NCBI RefSeq assembly: GCF_018364065.1
Contig: NZ_JAGZMO010000001.1
Coordinates: 310,001 to 374,000 of the forward strand
DNA from: Veillonella sp.
Lineage (GTDB): Bacteria; Bacillota; Negativicutes; Veillonellales; Veillonellaceae
Length of the DNA stretch: 64,000 nt
Direction: 5' to 3'
A program made the translations under genes and the position numbers. Of the stretch, positions 8,685 to 17,964 are shown one piece after another. Below the pieces are notes generated by a model. It made no database searches. It worked only from the letters and a program-made list of their open reading frames with translations, and was not told the DNA's origin. Each line of letters begins with the position of its first letter. The first letter of the stretch is position 1.

Positions 8685-8717
8685 TTGTTATATTCAGTTA
8701 TCCCTATAAATATTTAT

Positions 8718-9782
8718 TTAGCAAACAGTTTCAATAACACCGCCACCTAATACTTGAGTGCCTTCGTAGAATACTACGGATTGACCCGGCGTAATGGCAC
8801 GCTGCGGCGTTTCAAAAATAACTTCCATAGTTTCGTCATCTAAAATGCGGGCTACGCATGGTGCCGGATTAGCGGCATAGCGAATTTTGCCTGCTGCATG
8901 AAGTTCTTGAGGAATTGTTCCGGACAAGAAGTTGTAGTGTTTGCAAATCATGCGATTTGTAAACAGGCTTTCATCAGGACCTACTACGACTTCGTTCTTT
9001 TCACTATCCAAACGAACTACATAAAGAGGATGTTTATATGCAACACCCAAGCCTTTACGCTGGCCGATAGTATAGTTGAACAAACCGTTGTGACGACCCA
9101 ACACTTCTCCATTTTCATGCACAATGTTACCAGGTTTTGCCGGTACGGATAACTGCTTTTCAATAAAGCCCTGGTAGTTGTGATTTGGCAGGAAGCAAAT
9201 ATCTTCGCTGTCCGGTTTATTGGCAACCGGCAAATCACGGTCGTTCGCCATGGCACGAGTCAATGTTTTCTTCTGCGAGCCCAATGGGAACATGAGATGA
9301 CTTAGAATATGTTGATTTAATGTATATAATACGTAGCTCTGATCTTTACTTGGGTCTGCCCCTTTGTGAAGTTCATATAAGCCGGTTTCTTCGTTGTAGC
9401 GTACCTGTGCATAGTGACCGGTCACCATGTGAGTGGCACCCAGTTCCAACGCGCGGTTCAACAACAAATCAAATTTTATATTTTTATTACAGAATACACA
9501 GGGATTCGGTGTACGGCCGGCAGCATACTCCTGTACAAAGTAGTCTACCACATTATCATAAAACACATCACGTGCATCTACAACATGATGTTCAATGCCA
9601 AGAAAATCACACATTTTCTTAGCGTCGGTTACTGCTAACGGCACATCGTCCGCGTCAGTATTATCAACCCATAAACGTAAGGTAATACCAAATACCTTAT
9701 ACCCTTGTTCTAACAGCATAGATGCTGTTAAGGAGCTGTCAACGCCCCCACTCATTGCTACTGCAACTGTTCCTTTTTCCAT
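8718..9782 (-). CDS. mnmA: tRNA-specific 2-thiouridylase MnmA
   Basis: The 354-residue enzyme inserts sulfur at C2 of the wobble uridine in tRNA-Lys, -Glu and -Gln. The PP-loop SGGVDSS lies near residue 12; the catalytic cysteine pair is seen in NPCVFCN near residue 100 and in EDICFL near residue 200. The C-terminal beta-barrel ends at GGGVIE. I use the ATG at 9782, preceded by GAAGGAG, rather than the upstream in-frame ATG. No cysteine desulfurase gene is adjacent, unlike many Firmicutes. It is the last gene of a long same-strand run that also holds miaA and miaB, other tRNA-modification genes. Confidence 0.95.
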   Translation of the reverse strand: MEKGTVAVAMSGGVDSSLTASMLLEQGYKVFGITLRLWVDNTDADDVPLAVTDAKKMCDFLGIEHHVVDARDVFYDNVVDYFVQEYAAGRTPNPCVFCNKNIKFDLLLNRALELGATHMVTGHYAQVRYNEETGLYELHKGADPSKDQSYVLYTLNQHILSHLMFPLGSQKKTLTRAMANDRDLPVANKPDSEDICFLPNHNYQGFIEKQLSVPAKPGNIVHENGEVLGRHNGLFNYTIGQRKGLGVAYKHPLYVVRLDSEKNEVVVGPDESLFTNRMICKHYNFLSGTIPQELHAAGKIRYAANPAPCVARILDDETMEVIFETPQRAITPGQSVVFYEGTQVLGGGVIETVC

Positions 9783-9927
9783 GCTTTCTCCTTCTGTGGA
9801 CCGCTTGGTCCAAATATACATGATACAGAGTGAAAGTCCGAATATGTATATACTAAAATAATAAAAATAAAAACTTCCGTAAGTATATCACAAAAAATCG
9901 ATTTTATACAGAGATGGCCTTAAAAAC

Positions 9928-11172
9928 TTACTGTTTACGATTAGCCAAAAGTTCTTCTGCAGCGCCTAAAATACCGAGCATGGAGTGCTCAAATACTAAG
10001 CCGCCCTGCATGTAGATTGTATATGGCGGACGTACCGGACCGTCAGCACTGAGTTCGATGGACGAACCTTGTACGAAAGTACCGCCTGCCATAATGATTT
10101 GATCCGTGTAGCCCGGCATATCACCAGGAATCGGATGCACGTGCGCATCTACCGGAGAGTATGCCTGCATACCGCGGCAGAACTGTTCCATTTCATCCGC
10201 ATTGTGAAGGTTGACCGCCTGAATGAGGTCATAGCGGTTCGCATCCACTTTAGGGAATACTTCATAACCGAGCAAGGTGCCTACAGCGGCTGTATAAACA
10301 GCGCCTTTTAACGCTTGCAACACTACGTGCGGTGCCAAGAAGAGGCCTTGGAAGAATAAACGGTAGCCCGGTGCGTACGAACCCATATGGTCACCTAAGC
10401 CGGGAGCCGTCAATTCATAGGCCACAGTTTCTACCAAGTCTTCACGACCGGCCACATAACCACCTGTTGGGGCAATGCCGCCGCCGGCGTTTTTAATTAA
10501 AGAACCGGCCATAATATCGGCACCATGTTCCAATGGTTCTGTAGTTTCTGTAAATTCGCCGTAGCAGTTATCTACGAAGCAAATTGTGTTCGGATTTACC
10601 GATTTTACAGCGGCGCAGATTTTTTCAATATCCATAACGGATAAAGGTTCTCTCGTGCTGTAACCGCGGGAGCGCTGAATCACTACTACGCGTGTATCGT
10701 TGGTAACGGCCGCTTTAATGCCGTCCAAGTCGTAAGAACCGTTAACTAACGGCACTTCTTTATAAATAAAGCCTCGTTCTACTAAAGAGCGTTTTTGAGG
10801 ATGTGGCACACCGATAACAGACTGCATTGTGTCATACGGCGCTCCTACAGCGTAAACGAATTCCTTGCCATTGTCGCCGCTGCCCATCAATGCGATCAAT
10901 GTGGTTGCCAAGGCGTGAGTTCCTGACACAAAATGAGCACGCACCAATGCTTTTTCCGCTTTGAACACATGAGCAAATACTTCGTCCAGCTTTTCGCGAC
11001 CGCTGTCATTGTAACCGTAGCCGGAAGAGCCGTTGAAGTGATAGTCACTTAACTGACATTCCTTAAAAGCTTCCAACACTTTCTTTGTATTGTGCAATGC
11101 TACAGGTTCAAATTTCTTAAAATGAGGCTCTGCCATTTTCATGGCTTCGTCGCGTAGAGTATCTAAATTCAT
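9928..11172 (-). CDS. PLP-dependent enzyme of the YnbB / methionine gamma-lyase-like family
   Basis: The 414-residue protein belongs to fold-type I PLP enzymes of the family annotated as aluminium-resistance or methionine gamma-lyase family (B. subtilis YnbB). Visible features are an N-terminal YHFNGSSGYGYND segment typical of the family, the aspartate motif FVDNCYGEF, and the PLP-lysine segment GSLIKNAGGG. The C-terminal half completes the aminotransferase-like fold. C-S lyase chemistry is inferred from the family; the substrate is unproven. In Firmicutes this gene commonly lies near hfq, miaA and mutL, and here it directly follows miaA, consistent with that conserved neighbourhood. Confidence 0.88.
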   Translation of the reverse strand: MNLDTLRDEAMKMAEPHFKKFEPVALHNTKKVLEAFKECQLSDYHFNGSSGYGYNDSGREKLDEVFAHVFKAEKALVRAHFVSGTHALATTLIALMGSGDNGKEFVYAVGAPYDTMQSVIGVPHPQKRSLVERGFIYKEVPLVNGSYDLDGIKAAVTNDTRVVVIQRSRGYSTREPLSVMDIEKICAAVKSVNPNTICFVDNCYGEFTETTEPLEHGADIMAGSLIKNAGGGIAPTGGYVAGREDLVETVAYELTAPGLGDHMGSYAPGYRLFFQGLFLAPHVVLQALKGAVYTAAVGTLLGYEVFPKVDANRYDLIQAVNLHNADEMEQFCRGMQAYSPVDAHVHPIPGDMPGYTDQIIMAGGTFVQGSSIELSADGPVRPPYTIYMQGGLVFEHSMLGILGAAEELLANRKQ

Positions 11173-11255
11173 TACTTATACTTCCTTTACATTTAATATT
11201 GTGCCTTTGCGCTTACCGTGCAAAAGGTCTTGCTAATCCAAGGTCAGTTGAGTCA

Positions 11256-12176
11256 TTATAAACTACTCTTTATCAACCTCTCTGCCTCTTCATAAATTTT
11301 TTGTGATGATTTCTTGGTACAATCGATCCATTGAATGTATGGCATCCGCTTGTACCAAGTGATTTGCCGCTTCGCAAAGTGTCTCGTGTTCTGCTGAATC
11401 GCCTCAATGGTTTCTTCCTTTGTAGCCAAACCTTGGAAATACGCTACCACTTCTTTGTAGCCGATGCCTTTAAAAGCCTGGCAATCAGGATTTACCCCCT
11501 CATGAAGCAAACGTTCCACTTCTTCAAATAAGCCCGCTTCCACCATAAGGTTCACGCGCAAATTAATGCGTTCATACAGTTCCTCGCGATCTCGTCGAAG
11601 CCCGATAACCGGACCTTCATAGGACAAGCCGTCCTTTGTCTGATTCACAAGGGCATCGTAATCACCGGTGCACATCAATTCGATTGCTCTGTACAATCGA
11701 TGTTTGTCCGTAAACTGCAACGTAATGCCGCCCTTACGAGCCAATTCTTCGCCATAGGCGCGTAAGCCGTCCATGCCTTCCGTTTCATACAAAGTATCTA
11801 AGGACTGACGAAGTTCCAAATCCGGTCCCTGCGTGGAAAATTTAAAATTTTCCAACAACGACTGCACATAAAAACCGGTACCGCCCGATAATATAGGCAA
11901 CACATTCTTCTCGTTCAGTTCCGTTATAATGCGCTGCGCCTCTTCCTGAAACAAAGCGACGCTGAATTCTTCTTCAGGGTCCAAGCAATCTATCAAATAA
12001 TGAGGTGCCCGACTCAGTTCCTCCGCCGTCGGCTTGGCAGTCCCAATATCCAGGCCTTTATACACCTGATAGGCATCGCCGGATATGATGGACGCGTTTA
12101 AGTTCTCTGCCAACTGCAGCGTTAATTCAGTTTTTCCCACCGCCGTGGGGCCCAGAATAGTAACGAGTCGATTCAT
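11256..12176 (-). CDS. miaA: tRNA dimethylallyltransferase MiaA
   Basis: This 306-residue enzyme transfers dimethylallyl from DMAPP to N6 of A37 in tRNAs reading UNN codons. The P-loop GPTAVGKTEL is at the N-terminus, SGDAYQVYKGLDIGTAKP is the substrate-binding stretch, and the C-terminal RQITWYK segment is typical. I start at ATG 12176 with AAAGGTG upstream; a longer in-frame extension has no homologous sequence. MiaB, which methylthiolates the same base, is encoded 6 kb upstream on the same strand, and the substrate DMAPP comes from the pathway containing dxr and ispG, also in this window. Confidence 0.95.
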   Translation of the reverse strand: MNRLVTILGPTAVGKTELTLQLAENLNASIISGDAYQVYKGLDIGTAKPTAEELSRAPHYLIDCLDPEEEFSVALFQEEAQRIITELNEKNVLPILSGGTGFYVQSLLENFKFSTQGPDLELRQSLDTLYETEGMDGLRAYGEELARKGGITLQFTDKHRLYRAIELMCTGDYDALVNQTKDGLSYEGPVIGLRRDREELYERINLRVNLMVEAGLFEEVERLLHEGVNPDCQAFKGIGYKEVVAYFQGLATKEETIEAIQQNTRHFAKRQITWYKRMPYIQWIDCTKKSSQKIYEEAERLIKSSL

Positions 12177-12189
12177 AATAACACCTTTC

Positions 12190-12975
12190 TTACACTTCAT
12201 ACACACCATACGCCACGCGGCTGTAGGTACCGCCCTCCACATAGTCAGGCGGGAATGTTTTAAACACTGTGGCAAACGGTCGTTCTTTTACAATAACTTT
12301 TTTCCGTGCCACCCGCTTTGCCTCATTGAGCATTGCCTCCGTAAGAGGTGTTTCCACAATATGACCGCGAAGTCCGAGGAATTGGGGACTCTCCGTTACA
12401 GGCACTTCAAACATGGGATCGAAGTAAACAATGTCAATACTGTCAGAATCGGCCCGAGCTAACACGCTTTCGTAGCGCAGTGCAAAGACCTGAATGCGCC
12501 GCAACGCGTCGGTCACCTGCTGCGATTCATGAACAAAGTGGCGACATCCGTAATTGCTGATATAGGCGAGCAATGGATTACCTTCCAGTGCATAGAGCCG
12601 CTCCAGCTCCGGATGGCTATAGGTTACCATAAGGGAATCACTGCAAAGACCGGCCGTACAGTCCAAAAAGGACTCTATCGGTTCACTGCCGACGGCATTG
12701 AGCAAATGCTCCGTCTGCCCCCGATCATAAGCGATAATGCGCAGCTGAGCCATGGACAGATGGAACTTGTGATTCACACCTTCGCCCGTATAGAGTTGAG
12801 GCCCCTGCTTACTCATGATTAAAATATCCGAGTCGCCGTAAAGACTTTGCAACTTGCTCATGGAGTGCTTCTTGCGCTCCACATAAGGAAGATTAAGTAA
12901 AGAAGCCGCATGACGGGCAGCGTGAATCTCGGCTGCACCTACATTCTGTGATGTTGTAACAAACGCGGACCGCAT
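12190..12975 (-). CDS. Class I SAM-dependent methyltransferase, RsmJ-like
   Basis: The 261-residue protein has a Rossmann-like core: FLDCTAGLCSDSLM as the SAM-binding motif I near residue 105, YALEGNPLL as the acidic motif II, and IVYFDPMFEVP as the catalytic loop. The DPMF motif and order match RsmJ-type 16S rRNA guanine-N2 methyltransferases, but distance to the E. coli enzyme looks large, so the substrate is uncertain. The ATG at 12975 has a strong GGAGG nine bases upstream. It sits between mutL and miaA with gaps of 29 and 13 bp, in a probable mutS-mutL-methyltransferase-miaA operon. Confidence 0.8.
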   Translation of the reverse strand: MRSAFVTTSQNVGAAEIHAARHAASLLNLPYVERKKHSMSKLQSLYGDSDILIMSKQGPQLYTGEGVNHKFHLSMAQLRIIAYDRGQTEHLLNAVGSEPIESFLDCTAGLCSDSLMVTYSHPELERLYALEGNPLLAYISNYGCRHFVHESQQVTDALRRIQVFALRYESVLARADSDSIDIVYFDPMFEVPVTESPQFLGLRGHIVETPLTEAMLNEAKRVARKKVIVKERPFATVFKTFPPDYVEGGTYSRVAYGVYEV

Positions 12976-13004
12976 ACATTTCCTCCTGCCCATAACTTTA
13001 TGTC

Positions 13005-15212
13005 TTAACTTCGTAAGAACAGTTTCCCCATTTCCTCAGGCGTAAACTTAATAATCGTCGGTCTGCCATGAGGACATACATATGGTTTGTCTGTTTTAAA
13101 TAATTCTTCGATAAGTACGGCCATCTGATACGTATTCAGTGTATGACCGGCCTTGATGGCACCGCGACAAGACGCGTAAGCCAGCATTTCGTGACGAAGC
13201 TGTGCCTTTGTAGGAATCTGCTCGTCTTTTAATAATGAAAATACGTAACGCAAAATTTCAAAGGCCTTGCTTTCCACTAAATCTACAGGCAAGCCTTCAA
13301 TCTTCACCTGCGTTGGACCGCCCTGCACAACCTGGAAGCCCAAGTTCTGTAAAATGTCCTGTTTTTCTTCTACTAAAATCAGCTCTTCTTCATCCGCTTC
13401 TTCGTATTGAGGAATTAATAACTCCTGCATAGGAATTGCTTCTGCGGACTTACAGAGTTTATCATAACGAATGCGTTCATGTGCCGCATGTTGATCGATG
13501 ATATACAGATTTTCGTCTTTTTTAGCCAAAATATAACAAGCCGCTACCTGACCAAGCGGCAATAAGCCGGTTGTATTGACGGTCACACTTTGTCGCTCTA
13601 AATCGGAACGGGATGTAGTGCCGATGCCGTCAGCCGACGCACCGGATGCGCTATAGTCGTTTCCATAAGGAGCGTCACCATCCTGCCAGTTCTGGCGGCG
13701 GTTAGCTTCTGCAATTTCATGGAAACGGGCTTTGTCTTCATCCGTATAATTTCTAGCGGACGTACCGATTTCAAAGTCACCGCTGTCAACCCATGATTCT
13801 TCCCGATAGTTAACACGTTCCGGCGCTTCATACCCTTCGCGGCGTAACTTATTAACAAACTCGTTTACCTTCGAACGGTCCTGTGCCTGTTCCGGCACAT
13901 TTTCAATGGGATCAATATCTATATCGTAAAGGCGTTCACGACCTAATTTCGTAAATGATGTATCGTAATTAACCGCCGTCGCGATTGTTTGCTCCGACTG
14001 ACCTAAATCATTGCACTGACCTAATTGATCAGTGCCATTACCCACGGAAAAGGGAATAGAGTCATTAGAGCCCCCCATGGAGTTCCCTCCACTAAACGAT
14101 TGCGAACCTGTATAGGAACCGTCACCGGACTGAGGACCGCCGAAAAATTCTCGTGGGCCGCTGTTTTCAGTAGTTCCATATGGGGAACTTCCTAACGTGG
14201 AGCTATCTCCGCCCTGCTGCTGTAACGGATGCTGCAAGGCCTGTAAAATGCCATGATATACAGCCTTGAAAATAGGCTTGTCATCGCTGAATTTTACTTC
14301 GCTCTTGCGAGGATGCACGTTAATATCTACCGATTCAGGCGGTACAGTAATCATAAGGAGTACTAGTGGATAACCGCCTTTCGGAAGGAGCGCGTGATAG
14401 GCGTTGTCGATGGCTTTCATAATCGCTTTATCCGTAATCACGCGATTATTCACCACAACGGTCTGCCAGATACGGCTGCTCTTTAAGAGGGTCGGTTTAC
14501 TTACCACACCTTCCACAACGATTCCTTCCGCCTCATAGGCGATAGGGAAAATATCATTACTCACTTTGTAGCCATACAAAGCGGCCACCGTGTCCATAAG
14601 TTTGCCGTTCCCCGGCACTACAATGCTCACTGTATCATTGTTAATCAGCTTGAAGGCCACATGAGGATTACTGAGGGCCAATTTACCCACAATATCCTGA
14701 ATTTTAGCCGTTTCCGTACGCTCCGTCTTTAAAAACTTGCGTCGTGCAGGCGTATTATAAAATAAATCGCGCACTTCAATGGTTGTACCGGGCTGCGCAC
14801 CGAAAGGCATGCAGTCGGTAACGGTACCACCGTCAATAGTAATGCGTGTGCCCAACTCCTGATCTACAGGCCGGGTCACCAAGGAAAAATGAGATACGGA
14901 GGCAATACTCGCCAATGCTTCACCGCGGAATCCGAGGGATGCAATGTCGAATAAGTCATCAACGGAACGAATCTTACTGGTTGCATGGCGCAACACAGCC
15001 AATCGAGCGTCTTCCTCGGTCATACCGGAACCGTTGTCCGTAACTCGCATATAGGATACACCGCCGTCGGCGATTTCCACTTCAATGGAGGTGGCCCCGG
15101 CGTCCAAAGAGTTTTCCAACAACTCTTTAATGACGGACGCAGGGCGTTCCACCACTTCGCCGGCGGCTATTTTATTTATCGTCACTTCATCAAGTACATG
15201 AATCTGTGCCAT
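13005..15212 (-). CDS. mutL: DNA mismatch repair protein MutL
   Basis: At 735 residues it is longer than typical MutL (about 600-650), because the central linker (roughly residues 335-540) is a low-complexity Gly/Ser/Asn-rich stretch. The N-terminal GHKL ATPase has the IAAGEV, DNGSGM and GFRGEAL motifs. The C-terminal domain carries the endonuclease metal motif DQHAAHERIRYD and CPHGRPT, so it should nick DNA itself, as expected where MutH is absent. It starts two bases after the mutS stop, so the two are translationally coupled. Confidence 0.96.
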   Translation of the reverse strand: MAQIHVLDEVTINKIAAGEVVERPASVIKELLENSLDAGATSIEVEIADGGVSYMRVTDNGSGMTEEDARLAVLRHATSKIRSVDDLFDIASLGFRGEALASIASVSHFSLVTRPVDQELGTRITIDGGTVTDCMPFGAQPGTTIEVRDLFYNTPARRKFLKTERTETAKIQDIVGKLALSNPHVAFKLINNDTVSIVVPGNGKLMDTVAALYGYKVSNDIFPIAYEAEGIVVEGVVSKPTLLKSSRIWQTVVVNNRVITDKAIMKAIDNAYHALLPKGGYPLVLLMITVPPESVDINVHPRKSEVKFSDDKPIFKAVYHGILQALQHPLQQQGGDSSTLGSSPYGTTENSGPREFFGGPQSGDGSYTGSQSFSGGNSMGGSNDSIPFSVGNGTDQLGQCNDLGQSEQTIATAVNYDTSFTKLGRERLYDIDIDPIENVPEQAQDRSKVNEFVNKLRREGYEAPERVNYREESWVDSGDFEIGTSARNYTDEDKARFHEIAEANRRQNWQDGDAPYGNDYSASGASADGIGTTSRSDLERQSVTVNTTGLLPLGQVAACYILAKKDENLYIIDQHAAHERIRYDKLCKSAEAIPMQELLIPQYEEADEEELILVEEKQDILQNLGFQVVQGGPTQVKIEGLPVDLVESKAFEILRYVFSLLKDEQIPTKAQLRHEMLAYASCRGAIKAGHTLNTYQMAVLIEELFKTDKPYVCPHGRPTIIKFTPEEMGKLFLRS

Positions 15213-15214
15213 AA

Positions 15215-17899
15215 CTATACACCTCCTTTACGAGCGTCCTCCTGTAATTTGAAGAGAACGTTAAGTGCTTCAATCGGTGTTAAACTCATAATATCTACGG
15301 CCAGCAGTTCATCAACGACGGAGTTGGTAAATAAATTCCCGCCATAGCCTGCCGAAACAGGTTCGCCGGCACGTTGGCCCATAATTGTGGAACCCGGCTT
15401 TACGCCTTGTCCTTCAGCGTCACTGCCTGCACCGGACGCACCGGCACGGCTGCCGCCTGCGCCTGCCTGATTGACAGGATTATAGTCTTCAGCCGTTGCT
15501 TCCAGCCCTTCTAAAATGACTTCCGCCCGCTTCAAAACGGAGTTTGGCAGGCCCGCCAATTTAGCTACATGGATACCATAGCTGCGGTCCGCACCGCCAC
15601 GTACAATACGGCGTAAGAACACTACATCTTTGCCCTTTTCTTTAACAGCCACTGTATAGTTCTTCAGTTTCTCATACGTCTCTTCCATGCAGATGAGCTC
15701 ATGATAGTGCGTAGCAAATAGGGTCTTGCCGTGAATGTGCTTGCAAATATATTCCACTACGGCCTGGGCAATACTCAGTCCGTCAAACGTACTGGTACCG
15801 CGGCCGATTTCGTCGAGGATTAACAGACTGTTGGACGTAGCATTATTTAAAATGTACGCCACCTCCTTCATTTCCACCATGAACGTACTTTGGCCGGTGG
15901 AAATATCATCGCTGGCGCCTACGCGTGTGAAAATACGATCGACCGGAGAAATTACCGCTTCTCGTGCAGGGATAAAAGAACCGAGCTGCGCCATAATCAT
16001 AAGTAACGCTACCTGACGCATGTAGGTTGATTTACCGGCCATGTTAGGGCCCGTAATCAAGATGAACTCTTCCCCTTGATGATTAAGATTTACATCATTC
16101 GGAACGAATACTTCCCGTTTCAAAAGTTTTTCAATAACCGGATGGCGGCCATCGCGAATAGTAATCTGTCCGTTCATTGTCATGGTCGGACAAATGTAAT
16201 TTTCCTCGTACGCCACCTGTGCCAAGCTGGCCAATACGTCCAGTTTCGCAATAGCACGAGCAGTGCTCTGAATCTCTTTCACAGCCCCTTTTACGTGCTC
16301 GCGCAACTCCTGGTAAAGACTTTGTTCTAAGGCGACGATTTTCTCCTTCGCACTTAAAATTTTAACTTCAAACTCTTTTAATTCAGGCGTAATATAACGT
16401 TCCGCATTAGTCAATGTCTGTTTGCGGATGAAATAGTCAGGAACCATATCTTTATTCGCATTGGACACTTCGAAATAATAGCCGAAGACTTTATTATAAC
16501 CCGTTTTCAAACGAATCCCGGTCTTCTCTCGTACTTCATCTTCCAAACGCTGCAACCACTGCTGGCTGTTCGTTGCCAGGGAACGAAGCTCATCCAGCTC
16601 CGCATTGTAGCCGTCGCGAATAACGCGGCCGTCTTTTAAAGTCAGCGCCGGCTGTTCCGCAATGGCTCTATATAAAATGTCATAAATATCTTCATGGAGT
16701 CCCACCTCACCGATAATTTCGGTCAGTAAGGAGCTTTCATAGGTTTTGCCCAATTCAACTATATCAGGCAGAATACGCAATGATTCACGAAGGGCTGTAA
16801 AATCTCTTGGCGAAACAGAACCGGTTTCCACGCGGGCCAAAATGCGTTCAAAGTCGAAGATTACATCCAATAACTCACGCAATCGTCCCTGTTCAATCGG
16901 CTTCGCCACCATCTCCGCAATACTGCGCTGGCGTCGCTCAATATGATGAACGTCCATGAGGGGACTTTCCACCCATTGTTTCAACAAACGAGCCCCCATA
17001 GGTGTCAATGTTTTATCCAACACCTGTAGCAAGGTGCCCTTCGTACCGCCGTCGCGCAAGTTGTGAGAAATTTCCAAATGGCGCAAACTGGACGTATCGA
17101 GAACCATGCGGTCTCCTATCTGTAATGGATGGAGATAGTTAATATGAGAAATATCGGTTTTAATAACCGTAGATAAATACGTAAGCAAATAGCCGAGACC
17201 TTCCAGTACATCTTCTTCCAAAAGGCCGGCATCGCTGAAATGAGACATGCTTTGGCTACGAACCGCATTCAAGTCCACATCCGGATCAAATGGCGATAAG
17301 GCCACCTGATTCAATTGCACCGCAATGAACTCTTCCAGCTCTTTCCCTAAGGGAATATTTCCGATGGTTACAATCTCGGACGGACGATACATGGAAAAGG
17401 AGTCGTAAATGGCGGATTGCCGCTCTCCATGACGGATGCGGTCCCAAATTACTTCGCCGGTTGATACATCACAGAAGATGAGAATCAATGTCTCAGCGGT
17501 GCGATAAAACAGTGCGAGGAAGTTATTTTCACGCGCTTCTGTACCGTTTTCCGTAAGCACCGTGCCCGGCGTAATCACGCGGATTACATCGCGCTTTACA
17601 ATGCCCTTCGCCGTCTTCGGATCTTCCACCTGTTCGCAGATAGCTACTTTGTAGCCTTTTTTTATCAGCTTATCGATGTAGCCTTCCGCTGCATGATACG
17701 GCACGCCGCACATAGGCGCTTTCTCTTCTTCACCGGAATTACGTCCCGTAAGGGTAATATTCAGTTCGCGAGATGCAGTTAAGGCATCATCATAAAATAG
17801 TTCGTAAAAGTCACCAAGACGAAAAAATAAAAGCTCCTCTTTATATCGATCTTTAATGGAGAAATACTGATCCATCATGGGCGTTTGTTTTTTACTCAT
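15215..17899 (-). CDS. mutS: DNA mismatch recognition protein MutS
   Basis: The 894-residue protein has the N-terminal mismatch-binding domain with the Phe-x-Glu motif in GDFYELFYDD, connector, lever and clamp domains, and a C-terminal ABC-type ATPase with Walker A GPNMAGKST (around residue 620), signature loop STFMVEM, Walker B LLILDEIGRGTS and a following histidine switch (ATHYHE). A Gly/Ala/Ser-rich stretch (about residues 805-850) is inserted before the C-terminal helices. It forms a coupled pair with mutL and lies about 65 bp downstream of miaB, from which it is separated by a short hairpin. Confidence 0.97.
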   Translation of the reverse strand: MSKKQTPMMDQYFSIKDRYKEELLFFRLGDFYELFYDDALTASRELNITLTGRNSGEEEKAPMCGVPYHAAEGYIDKLIKKGYKVAICEQVEDPKTAKGIVKRDVIRVITPGTVLTENGTEARENNFLALFYRTAETLILIFCDVSTGEVIWDRIRHGERQSAIYDSFSMYRPSEIVTIGNIPLGKELEEFIAVQLNQVALSPFDPDVDLNAVRSQSMSHFSDAGLLEEDVLEGLGYLLTYLSTVIKTDISHINYLHPLQIGDRMVLDTSSLRHLEISHNLRDGGTKGTLLQVLDKTLTPMGARLLKQWVESPLMDVHHIERRQRSIAEMVAKPIEQGRLRELLDVIFDFERILARVETGSVSPRDFTALRESLRILPDIVELGKTYESSLLTEIIGEVGLHEDIYDILYRAIAEQPALTLKDGRVIRDGYNAELDELRSLATNSQQWLQRLEDEVREKTGIRLKTGYNKVFGYYFEVSNANKDMVPDYFIRKQTLTNAERYITPELKEFEVKILSAKEKIVALEQSLYQELREHVKGAVKEIQSTARAIAKLDVLASLAQVAYEENYICPTMTMNGQITIRDGRHPVIEKLLKREVFVPNDVNLNHQGEEFILITGPNMAGKSTYMRQVALLMIMAQLGSFIPAREAVISPVDRIFTRVGASDDISTGQSTFMVEMKEVAYILNNATSNSLLILDEIGRGTSTFDGLSIAQAVVEYICKHIHGKTLFATHYHELICMEETYEKLKNYTVAVKEKGKDVVFLRRIVRGGADRSYGIHVAKLAGLPNSVLKRAEVILEGLEATAEDYNPVNQAGAGGSRAGASGAGSDAEGQGVKPGSTIMGQRAGEPVSAGYGGNLFTNSVVDELLAVDIMSLTPIEALNVLFKLQEDARKGGV

Positions 17900-17929
17900 C
17901 TACGCCTCCATCACCATTAGCAAAAGCGA

Positions 17930-17952
17930 GCCTATACTGTAACAGTATAGGC
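17930..17952 (-). other. Hairpin between miaB and mutS
   Basis: A perfect 10-bp inverted repeat (GCCTATACTG / CAGTATAGGC) with a three-base loop lies in the 65-bp gap. It has no T run, so it may be an mRNA-processing or stability element rather than a terminator. Confidence 0.5.
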
Positions 17953-17964
17953 ATGCGCAAATTC

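Larger units (their letters stand above)
8074..8717. other. Long spacer between lepA and mnmA
   Basis: No protein-coding gene is supported in this 640-bp gap. A short open frame at 8183-8449 (plus) has AT-driven composition and no ribosome-binding site. The spacer holds an 11-bp inverted-repeat pair at 8345-8355 and 8487-8498 (GGACTGTC cores), a long hairpin with T run at 8494-8569, and the mnmA terminator at 8643-8684. Confidence 0.6.

Noticed and set aside
9783..9850. T-box or riboswitch upstream of mnmA
   Set aside because: The TGGACC/GGTCCA inverted repeat there is short, and no T-box sequence or specifier stem was found.
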